DNA of 64,000 nucleotides from Strongylocentrotus droebachiensis (taxonomy: Eukaryota; Echinodermata; Echinoidea; Camarodonta; Strongylocentrotidae). The notes beneath the pieces were generated by a model, which was given only the letters and a program-made list of their open reading frames with translations, did no database searches and was not told where the DNA came from. Shown one piece after another: positions 25,801 through 37,800 of this stretch. Every line of letters starts with the position of its first letter. Positions within the stretch are counted from its first letter, which is position 1. Made by a program: the position numbers and the translations under genes. Location of the stretch: NCBI GenBank assembly GCA_035222895.1, contig JAVYIG010002751.1, positions 62,001 to 126,000 on the forward strand. Direction: 5' to 3'.

Positions 25801-28800
25801 TCAATATCTTTTAAAATAAAGAGTAAATCCATAAAAATGTGAGGATTGGGTCTCCATTCTGTCACGCTGGAGTTACCTATAGACCTACTAATATTATTAT
25901 GATGGAGCATTATAAGCATGGACCTACTTCATGATATAAGACAAGTTGACTTTAAAAACTAAATTAAAACAAAATATGTGGTCCTTTGACAAAATAATAC
26001 ATAGTTAGAAGAGTAAATTAATGATAGAGGGCGTAGAAAATATAAAATGAATCAATTAAAAAAAATATAAAAACAATGTTTAATTTTATAAAAATGTAAC
26101 AGTAATGTTTTAATACTTATTAGGATTCAGATCATTAAATTTCAGCACGATAGGATTTGGGCTTATCAATTAACAGTAGTTTGTTATATAGGCATCAAAA
26201 GACTCTCTTTCAAGAAAGGTTTGCAACACAAACTCATTTTCATGGCGATGGTAAACTTTTTGATACGGCATTTGTTGAAGTATTCCCAAAGTGGCTTTTC
26301 AATTGATGTCCGAATGATGTAAATAACAACTTTCATCATATCATGGGAAATAAATTTGTAATGAATAACATTTAATTATAATATTAATGTTACCAGCAGG
26401 GTCGATACCAAACATGCGTTGCGTTCTCCCCCAAACTCCTGGGGACCGCTCACGGGATCCTAAAGAGATACAGCATCGGGCCTACACAAGACTCTGAAAC
26501 ATTATAGAATGACTTTGATATTTTTGAGTGAAATTTAATGTATATGCTTTAAATGTAGATTATAGATAGAAATAGACTGTACAATATTAGTAAGAGCATT
26601 AAATAGAGAATTTGACTTTGTAAAAGTACAAATTTCGAGACAAAAATTGGGTTGCATGCTCCCCCTAACTCCGGGGGCCAACTCCATGCACTCAGAGATT
26701 CCCCAAGAAATCCATCTTAGGGTCTATACACAAGACCTGAGACATGCTTTTAGAATGACTTTGATATTTTTGAGTGAAATTTAATGTATATGCTTTATAT
26801 ATAGATTACAGATAGAAATAGACTGTACAATGTTAGTTAGAGCAATAAAAAGCGATTTTGACTTTGTAAAAGTACAAATTTCGAGACGAAAACTGGGTTG
26901 CATTCTTTCCCTAACTCCGGGGGACCACTCAATGCACTCAGAGATTCCCCAAGAAATCCATCTTTGGGCCTACACAAGACCTGAGACATGCTTTTAGAAT
27001 GACTTTGATATTTTTGAGTGTAATTTAATGTATATGCTTTATATATAGATTACAGAGAGAAATAGACTGTACAATATTAGTGAGAGCATTAAATAGAGAA
27101 TTTGACTTTGTAAAAGTACAAATTTCGAGACGAAAACTGGGTTGCATTCTTCCCCTAACTCCCGGGGACCAACTCCATGCACTCAGAGATTCCCCAAGAA
27201 ATCCATCTTTGGGCCTACACAAGACCTGAGACATGCTTTTAGAATGACTTTGATATTTTTGAGTGAAATTTAATGTTTATGCTTTATATATAGATTACAG
27301 ATAGAAATAGACTGTACAATATTAGTGAGAGCAATAAAAAGCGAATTTGACTTTGTAAAAGTACAAATTTCGAGACGAAAACTGGGTTGCATTCTTCCCC
27401 TAACTCCCGGGGACCAACTCCATGCACTCAGAGATTCCCCAAGAAATCCATCTTTGGGCCTACACAAGACCTGAGACATGCTTTTAGAATGACTTTGATA
27501 TTTTTGAGTGAAATTTAATGTATATGCTTTATATATAGATTACAGATAGAAATAGACTGTACAATATTAGTGAGAGCAATAAAAAGCGAATTTGACTTTG
27601 TAAAAGTACAAATTTCGAGACGAAAACTGGGTTGCATTCTTCCCCTAACTCCCGGGGACCAACTCCATGCACTCAGAGATTCCCCAAGAAATCCATCTTT
27701 GGGCCTACACAAGACCTAAGACATGCTTTTAGAATGACTTTGATATTTTTGAGTGAAATTTAATGTATATGCTTTTTATATAGATTACAGATAGAAATAG
27801 ACTGTACAATGTTAGTTAGAGCAATAAAAAGCGAATTTGACTGTGTAAAAGTACAAATATCGAGACGAAAACCGGGTTGCATTCTTCCCCTAACTCCCGG
27901 GGACCACTCCATGCACTCAGAGATTCCCCTAGAAATCCATCTTAGGGCCTACACAAGACCTGAGACATGTTTTTAGAATGACTTTGATATTTTTGAGTGA
28001 AATTTAATGTATATGCTTTATATATAGACGAAAACCGGGTTGCATTCTTCCCCTAACTCCCGGGGACCACTCCATGCACTCAGAGATTCCCCTAGAAATC
28101 CATCTTAGGGCCTACACAAGACCTGAGACATGTTTTTAGAATGACTTTGATATTTTTGAGTGAAATTTAATGTATATGCTTTATATATAGATTAAAGATA
28201 GAAATAGACTGTACAATGTTAGTGAGAGCAATAAATAGCGAATTTGACCGTGTAAAAGTACAAATTTCGAGACGAAAACTGGGTTGCATTCTCCCCCAAA
28301 CTCCTGGGGACCACTCCATGCACTCAGAGATTCCCCACGAAATCCAGCTTGGGGCCTAGGCATACACAAGACCTGAGACATATTTTTAGAATGACTTTGA
28401 TATTTTGGAGTGGAATTTAATGTATATGCTTTATATATAGATTAAAGATAGAAATAGACTGTACAATATTAGTGAGAGCAATAAATAGCGAATTTGACTG
28501 TGTTAAAGTACAAATTTCGAGACGAAAACTGGGTTGCATTCTCCCTCAAACTCCGGGGACCACCCCATGCCCTCAAAGATTCCCCTAGAAATCCAGCTTA
28601 GGGCCTACACAAGGCCCGATACATATTTTTAGATTGACTTTGATATTTTTGAGTGAAATTTAATGTTTATGCTATCATTGTGAGGTTGGGAGTATTTGGT
28701 ATTAGAGGGTGTTGCACAGTGATGTCTTCAAAGAAAACCATAAATATATCAGGATTTCTTGCATGTTAAAGGGTTAGTACATGCAGTAGAAGATTATATA

Positions 28801-31800
28801 AAGAGTAACATTTTATACAAAAATTATTCCGTTTTTCATCAACCTTCAACAATGTTACCGATTCACTTTTTTAATTATTATGAAAGCAATTTCATATTCT
28901 TGAAGACGGAATCGTTCGAGCTGCCATGGAGTGGTTATGTCTTGCGATAATTATGCCTCGGGTCATTTGTCACAAGCACCTTCTCAAACATGGAAACAAT
29001 GTTTCTCGCATTCAAGAGATATGTACGAGTTGTTTAGTCTAGAATGCAAGTGTAGTAATATAATACGTGTCGAAAGAAAAATGCTGAGCAATGACATCAT
29101 TGGTACAAAAATGGTATTATATTCAATTAATGGACGCATGAATTGTAAGTTGCATGAAGAATCTACATGGAATTAGTAATCTAGAGAGTTGGGGGAAAGT
29201 TCTTGCCATTTATCATGTATTTCTCTTCATGAAAATTATATTTTCAGATGAAGTAATCATTTACAGCGAATGAGTTTTAAAGATTATCTGTACTAGTTTA
29301 TAGGAGGGATAAGACCACACTGCAAGGTCATTGGACAGGTTGGCTATCTCAACTCAGCTCTTAATTAACATAAGAAAAAGAGGATCATGGGGGACCAATG
29401 GTCACCGATTAAGCTTTGTTTTCTATGTAGAGGGAGCAAGTACGGTAGGACAGTGTGGCTTGTCATTTCCCAACTTTCAGGACTAAACTCAAAACCCTTT
29501 TGTATCTAAAATATTGTTTGTTTATGGCTGTTTGAAGGAAAAAAACTTCAATCAGAATGTTCACATTTGGACATGGGACACCGCCCTCCATTCTGGCCGT
29601 ATGGGGTACAATACAGGAAGGGGGTGGTTAGGGGTTAAGAACTCCTTAATAGTACATCTTTTCTTTCTTCTTTTTTTTTTTGGGGGGGGAACACATCACC
29701 TCATGATTTGGGCGACGCAATGGGCTCACTGTAATTTGTCTTTTCGTGCCCATAATGCTTGTCGGAATGAACGAAACATATTCAATTCTAAAAATAAACT
29801 ACTAAAAAAATGGCAAACTTCTCAAGCTTGTTTAAAGTTAATAATTGCAATTGATAAGAACCTATACATATTTTAATTTAGCAAAGTGGCATTAAAGTCA
29901 GTCCTTTTGCAAAGGGATTTGCAAATTGATGTATTTAGACCCTGGTCCTGCACGATAGGCCTCCCTGGTTCTTGCCACAAGAATATTTTGAGGCGACGCG
30001 TTTAGAAATAAGATATGAAAATGGCTTTGAACTTTATTAATACAAGAATTTGTAACTCCAATTTTTTCTTGATAACGGATACAGAAAGGAGTGGTAATAT
30101 TCTCTCCAATTTGAAACATCCCCCATCCACCTATTGGTGGGTGATGATATATCACGTTGAAGGCAAACCTTTAAAAAATCTAACTTTTGCCTACAATTTC
30201 CCTGACAAGTATTATTTATAATTATGTAGGCTTAAAGACCTACATTTAAGTGAAATTAAGCAATAAATTGTTTTGCAAAGTTGAGGCTCCAAACACATTA
30301 GAGTGGCTTTAAAGGGTTGTCTTTCCTATCTCAAAATCATCCAACTCTGAGAATAAACACAAGTTCATAATTGTTATAGAAGTTAGAGTGAAAAAACGTT
30401 GAAAAGAAAACGGCTTACAATAAGTAAGCATGATCAGAGCGTTGATTGAGCGCAAACCTTTATGTTTCTAAACAGATTACTTTCAATACTGGTGTCTGTT
30501 TTAACCATTTAGGCAATCGCATAGGTATCCAAATAGTAATTGATTTGATTTATTATTTTCGGCAACAAATAGAGATGATTTGATAGAGATAGAGATAACA
30601 ATCGTTTGAAGTGTCACAAATAAGAGGCTTGAGATAATGCCTGCTTTAAGTTTAAAACTTATATTTACATTACATATTAATGGAACAAATAATAATTCAT
30701 TCTTTAATAGGTAAGGAGAGTGCGAGAGCGATGGTGTTAATGGAGACTAGGAAGATAGAATAGAAAGAGGAGATGAGGTAGAGGAAGATTGAGAATCAAG
30801 ATGAAAAATGAAGAAGAAGAAGAAGATGAAGAAGAAGACGAAGGAGAAATAGAAGGGAAAAAAAGATAAGAAGATGAAGACGGAAGAAGAAGAAGAAGAT
30901 GAAAGCAGGAAGGAGGGAGATGATGATGAAAAAGAAATTGTCAGCTGGAAAGAGAACGGGCCCAGATATTCAAATATTTTACCCATTACTTCCCATCAAC
31001 GTATTGTGTTCACAAGGTAGGTCTTATCCTAACACCTGGAACATGATGAAATAAGTGAACTTTTTTGTTGAATGAATAGCGTTTTCCTATCGTCCTATAT
31101 TATAACTGACATGGAGCAAATATGGATCATTGTAGGAATGAGCAAATATGAGGTTTGAGCCTTAGAATGTGTATTCAGAAATGATATATTGTTGAAAGGC
31201 CTTTAATAGAAAATACTGAAATAGCTAGATAATACTTTCATTCGGTAGAGAATTCAGGCCATCCATCTGGGCGAATGTGCCCAAGTGAATTTACGGACCG
31301 ATTTTGAACATTGGAAATCAGTATCGTGTCTTTGGGGAGTGTGGGACATGGGGGGGGGGGGATGGAGAGGTAAGATTGTGTTTGTAGTATTACAAAACCA
31401 ATTCTTTTCTTCAATAAATAACTAAATGTAATCTACATTATCCCGCCGAGTGACTACATTTCAAAATATTTACAATACATAGTATAACCAAATAATCTGT
31501 TGGTTTATAAATAAAGGAGGGATGATATGGCTGTCCAAGAAAATAATATTTGTTTGTCCCATTGTTATAACAGATTTGCTTGATATGTACTAACATTTGC
31601 AAAGCAGTCGAAGAAGCAATTTTGCTATACCTTCTGGCATATTAAATTTTTTACCATATAAATCAAATGTACGCATATTTAATTCTTTACTTTGCTAACC
31701 TAACAAATTGTTAATAATCTGCCAGGTGAAGGAGTGCTGAATAAAGACATAAAAAGGGAATGTTCACCCTAAAATTATTTTGCTAAGAGTAAGAGTACAA

Positions 31801-34800
31801 CAATTGGAGAAGCAGATCCGATTCAGTGATAATTTTAGGAAAATTGGACACCTAATAAAAAAAAAGTGAAATTACATTATATGGTATGAAATTTTCAACA
31901 TTTACAGAGTAAAATAAATTGGCAACTCTGAGTGATGTCACTCATGAGCAGCTCTCAAATCGGTTGTACACATAATTTCACTAATTTCAATTGTAATCAC
32001 AAATTTCTTCAGACCTGCGCTTCGTATGTAGGGTACATGATCAGAGCAATACGTTTATGCATGCAAGCGCGGATCCAGGATTTCTGAGAGGTGGGGGCCC
32101 AATTCTTTTCTTTTTGCTCCATCGCGCCGGCAGAAAATGCGTTCAGTGGGTGGGGGGGGGGGGGGGGGTGGGTAGTGAGCACTAATTGTTTTATTTGTTT
32201 TGCTCCCGAAAATTTGAAAATCGCGCCGGCCGAAAATTCGCTCAGTGGTGGGGGGGGGGGGGGGGGGGGCCATCTCCCAAAAATGGTAAAATTAACGTGT
32301 TTTTACGCGTTTTTTCACAGGGGGGGGGGGGGGGAGGGCGCCCCCCCCCCCCTTGGATCCGCCACTGTATGCATGTCATTCTACTGGTTAAAGTCCGTAC
32401 GCCTCGAAACATTTGAGAAAAAAGGGAATTATTGAAATGTTGTGTACAAACAAATGCAGGGCTGCTCATCAGTGACACCACTCAGAGTTGCCAATTTATT
32501 TGCTTTCTAAGCTTTCACAATTGCATAACTATTTTAATTTTGTGTCCGATTTTTTCAAACTTTCACTCATCTGCTTTTCTGATTCTTCAGCTTTCATACA
32601 AAACAAGATATCAGGGCTGACTTGCCCTTTAAATTAGTTTAGTTTTGGCCATTACATTGAAAGAAGCGGGTTACTGTTGACTACAAATGATAATGTACAC
32701 TTTACATGTCATTTTATTCGTGTTATTAGCGAAAAAAGCAAGAAATCAGTCAGTCACTCAACAGTGTCTGATAGCAAGGTCTAGAGTAGAGAGTAAACGA
32801 TTATCTTTGGATAAATTAAACAATAGGTCACTGCTAACATTGAAATTTAAAACAACAGTATATACGTGACCTACTGATGAATGGTGATGATTACTGCCAA
32901 GTTCTACCGAACGTGATGTTAGCTGCAAAAAGGTAAACGCTGCCTCTTCATGAAATTATTGAGTAAAGTCATGAAGCAAATAATATTATCAATTCATTTT
33001 ATTGGAACACGATCGTCTCCCTCAAAATTGAAATGTTGGCATCAGTGTTGGGGTTCTACATTGCCGTAAATAACAACTATTACATGAATTGTGGAGAAAC
33101 TTCATCGGCCGACGGGCTAACAACTATAGCCAGTGGTCAGTGAGAGCAAAGAGATACTAGAGCAGTATAGGTCAATGGTGATAGAGAGAGAGAGAGAGAA
33201 AGAGGGTGCAGGGAAGGAATGGAATGTCGATGTCTGGGACATGAAATATGAGAAGGGGGCATGGTGATATTGGGGATTATGCAGGCTAGACATTTTGAGG
33301 GAAATGAAATGCATGGATGTATTAAAGGGAAAGATAAAGTCGTAGATGTACAAGTTTCTCAATATACTACATCTTTCGAAAGAGTGGGATCCCAGTAGCC
33401 AGGGGCGTCGCCAAAGGGGAGGGGGTGTGGGGGGGTGCGACACCCCCCCCCACCTGTCAGAATTTTGTCGGTAAAATTGCGCTGGCGTCGGGAAAAAGAG
33501 AAAAGGGGGAGGGGAAAAAAGAGAGGGAAAAAAGGAGAGGGGAAAAAAGAGAGGGAAAGAAGAGAGGGAAAGGGAAAAAAAGAAAGAGATAAAAGAAAAA
33601 GAGGGAGAGGAAAGAAATAAAAGAAAAAGAGGGAGGAGAGGAAAGAAAGGAAAAGAAAGAAAAGAAAGAAAAGGGAAAAAAGAGAAAAGAGTGAAAGGGA
33701 AACAAAAGAATCGGGGGGGGGGGTGAAAGAGAGGAGAGAGAGGGGAGGTAAGAGTCTGAGAGAGGAGGAGTGGGAGTGAAAGAGAGAAGGGGGTTGTTGG
33801 GTGGCCGGAGTCGTCTCGTCGAGGGAGCAAGAAAGACACGGGTAAATATTATGTTGCTGTGTCGGGTCAGCTGTGTCGGTATTCTTGCTCGATCCTCGTG
33901 TACTATATATCAATGCAGAAGTTTGAAGTCGGTGAGATGTATATTGTCGGTCGGCCGACAAGTTTTTTTTCCCTACGAGTACGAACTGTGACTTCTTATC
34001 CGCTGTGACGACTTCGAGAGTGACTACAACTACAATACTTGTATTTTCTCGAAGATTCACTTTCCTATAATATAAGCTAAAGAAATCAGAGGTTTAAAAT
34101 TTTCGTGGAAACTAAATTCAAACAAGGTTTAAGAGTCAACAACGGTTCGACGAATCGTCTTCCTTTCTTTATATTGTGATAAAACGCCAAGCGCGGAAGG
34201 GAAAACATCATTTAGACGAGTCGAAAACGTTACAACGAATCGTGTTCTTTCTCTAATAATTTGAGGAAACGTCAAAGCTCCGGGGTCGGAGGGACCGCAT
34301 TCATGTTCCCCAAATCTCCGGTAAAGGGGTACTTTTCGCGCGACAAAGTCCGGCCCGCGGAAGGGGAAACTTCATTTAGACGAGTCGAGAACGGTACACT
34401 AACGGTTCTCTAATAATACGGAAGCATCAAAGCTTCCGCGCTTCGCGCGAGAGGGGGAAACTGAATTCGGATGAATAGGGATTAATAAGATTCGAAAACG
34501 GTACGAGGAATCGTCTTCCTTACTCTATATTGTGATGAAACGCCAAAAATTACGCGCTTCGCGCGAGAGGGGAAAACTGAATTCAGACAAATTAATAGGG
34601 CTTATTTAGTGTCGAAAACGGTACAACGAATCGTGTTCTTTCTCTAATAATTTGAGGAAACGTCAAAGCTTTCGCGCTTCGCGCGAAAAGGGGAAACTGA
34701 AATCAGATGAATAGGGCTTATTAAGAGTCGAAAACGGTACGACGAATCGTCTTCTTTCTCTAATAATTTAACGAAACGTCAAAACTTCCGCGCTTCGCGC

Positions 34801-37800
34801 GGGAGGGGTAAGCTTTATTCAGATAAGAATTAACAGTCGAGAACAGTACACCGATTCGTCACTGCTTTTTCTCATAATTTAATGAAACGTCAAAGCTTCC
34901 ACGCTTTGCGCGGGAGGAGGGGGGGGGGACTGAATTCAGAAAAGGATAAACAGTCGAGAACGGTACAGCAAATCGTCTTCTTTTTTATAATAATTTAATG
35001 AAACGTCAAAGCTTCCGCGCTTTGCGCGGGAGGCCCATCACTCACACCCCCTAATGAGCGCGCTTTTAAGTGATTCTCTTGCTCACTACCGCCCCTCCCT
35101 GAAATAAGATCCTAGCTCCGCGCCTGCATTAAAATATATAGCTATGATGCTGACTAAATTGAAGAAATAATTCGTATATTTATGTCGTCGACAAAAATGA
35201 CAATTTTGCGCATATGCAAGTACTATAGATAGTCCATAGGAAAAGCAATTTAGCCTTCGGCCCCAGGTTTATAGGGTTGAATTTGTAGATATTGGACATT
35301 TAATTTTGTCGGTAATTGATGGCTAGTTTTGTCGGTAATCGTTGGCCTCTACGACCCCCACTGAAAAAGGTCTAGCGACGCCCCTGCCAGTAGCCCATGA
35401 TCACTCTGATGAAAACTTTTCGTGTAGTATGCAGGCCTAAAACTTGTATTTTGTATCAGGGAAATTATTATAGTTACAGTTCACTGGTTGTATTTAACAC
35501 GAGTATGACTAGGCTTTGAACATTTTTATGCGTTTGCGATCATCAGATTGGACCTTGGATTAGTGAAGATTGTTATAATTATGTCCATCAATGGTGAAAT
35601 TGAAGGTAGTTTACTTTTTTGTTGGATAAAGAAAAATATAAAAACTTTCACGTGTAATCTTTAATGATATAACGTTCATATTCAGTTTCTTAAAACACCT
35701 ACTACAATATGACGGGATAGAATTCAGCCATTTCTTCTTATTGTTTTTGGTGTTTATTTTCTTTGTGGTGTGTTCATGCAAGGAGAGTATCTCTTTGGTT
35801 CATGAGTATAAACATGTACGCGTGTTACTTCATTAATATATACAACGATTTCTTTATTTTCATTCCTCGTTCTTTATAACTATTTTGAGTTTTGATTAGA
35901 AAAATCCTGGGATAATTATAAATTAATTAGGCTAGCAGTTTGGTAATGAGGTGAAAACCCCTCTTTACTTCCTTTGATTCTTAATATAACATTAACATTA
36001 ATTCAGAGAAAATTAAACGAACCATATTAACATCTCATTTCCAAAAATCCTTAATTATTATTATTATGTTTTGCTAATGACATTCTTAATCTAGAGAACA
36101 TCTACAGTTAAATAAGGTTGAAAACTGAGGAATGGTTTGCAAATGAGGGAGAAGAATGGAACTGTTTAATAATGATCAAAACTAGGTCCTACTCAAAGTT
36201 CAAACCTAATCAAATTGAATCAAGACTAAGACACAATTTATGACTACGGTTTATGAATTCGATGGAAAGAATGCACATTAAAAGCATTTTGAATTTTTTG
36301 AGTAATTTTGTATATACATAAGTAAACCAATATTGTTTATGTTCCTGTACATTACATATACTGGCACCATGGGACTATATACCCTACGCAGAACGTATAC
36401 ATATTAAAATGTTAAAAACGTATTCTATCGTACTTCTATATCGTCCGATTAGATGTCCGAATAGCAAAACATGCCTACCTAAAAATACAGACAATAATAT
36501 TTGATAAAAGTGTTCGGAAAAGGTAAAACAATCTAATGACTTTGTTAGTCATCACATCAATGCCTTTCAATTGAATTCATGAACTTAATATGTTTTTTAG
36601 TGTGTATTAGGCTATTCAGTTAGAAGAAATATGATATTATAATTTTCACTTATTAAGATACCCATTCAAAACCTAACTCAACTTTCCGCCCCAACCTGGA
36701 CAAATTTTATATTTTAGCCTGAACGATGGATTTTGAACAGGGCTTGTCTATCAGTGATAACAGTCATGTTTAATAATCCGCTTGTATAACTTATTTTATT
36801 GAACACGTACGGCATGTCATAAAAAAGGGTGCTTTGTCATGATACAAACGATATATATATATATTGGGTTGTTTAGGGGGGGGGGGGGGGACGGGTCATG
36901 ACGCCCAAACATATGCCCAAACAAAAATTGCCAGGTAGATTAATGTCACCCCTATTTCAGAATAAAACATAATAACCTTTTTCCAGACAACTTTAGCCAA
37001 ATTAAACCATTCCTCCATTGCTACATAACTAGTAAAATCAAAGGAGTTTTACGTTTGTTAGTTTGGGTAGGGATTTTCTGTAAAATTAGCCTTGACATCA
37101 GAAAACATGCAATACTTAAATTGACTGTGACCAATTGTATAACCATTTGTGTAGTGTAATGAAGAGTTCATTTTAAAACGGCTGGTATAAGTTAGCCATT
37201 TCTGAGATTTGTTAGCAGGGATAAACGTGTGTATGAGCACAAGAGGTTTATTATCTGGTCTGAGAGCTTCTACCCATATAACTTAATCAAAATTGGGGAG
37301 GTTTTGCAAATGAGGGCTAATATCTGTACGGGTAGTAGCCCTCATTTGCACGTCCACACCAAATTATATTTCTTCTGCCAATGAAATTTCATCGAAATTC
37401 GGGAGGGTGTACAAATGAGGGCTAACCTGTTAAGCAATGGATTAGTATGTACAGGTTCGCAGACAGACTTGGGCTTGCCTAGCCTATAATCTAGGCGGAG
37501 TGCCGAGCTTTTTTCTTTGCTGCTAGACTAACCTTAAGCAGAACGTCTGATACGGCGAGACTACGAACCTTGAGCCGCGCACCGCCTATACTCACTGGTC
37601 TAGCTTTAGTCGTTGTTTTTTTATTATCGACATTGAATCCGTGGCAGTTTTTCGTACGAAAACTGCCACGGATTCATGGTCGATAATAAAAAAACAACGA
37701 CTAAAGCTAGACCAGTGAGTATACACAAATACACTTTGGGCGACCTTCCACGCAAGCCGCCGTAAGTGGCGCTACAGTTGGGGGGCAGCTGGGGGGCTTC

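Noticed and set aside
27025..28381. Four near-identical 65-69 codon minus-strand frames
   Set aside because: They recur every 245 bp with the satellite unit; no start context or family match.
26395..28680. Regularly spaced repeats as a CRISPR-like array
   Set aside because: The whole 245-bp unit is repeated with no unique spacers, and the genome is eukaryotic.
33117..34060. Long minus-strand frames of 233-240 codons
   Set aside because: They consist of Ser/Phe/Leu/Pro runs that mirror the GA-rich tract inside the hAT element; no domain or splice context.
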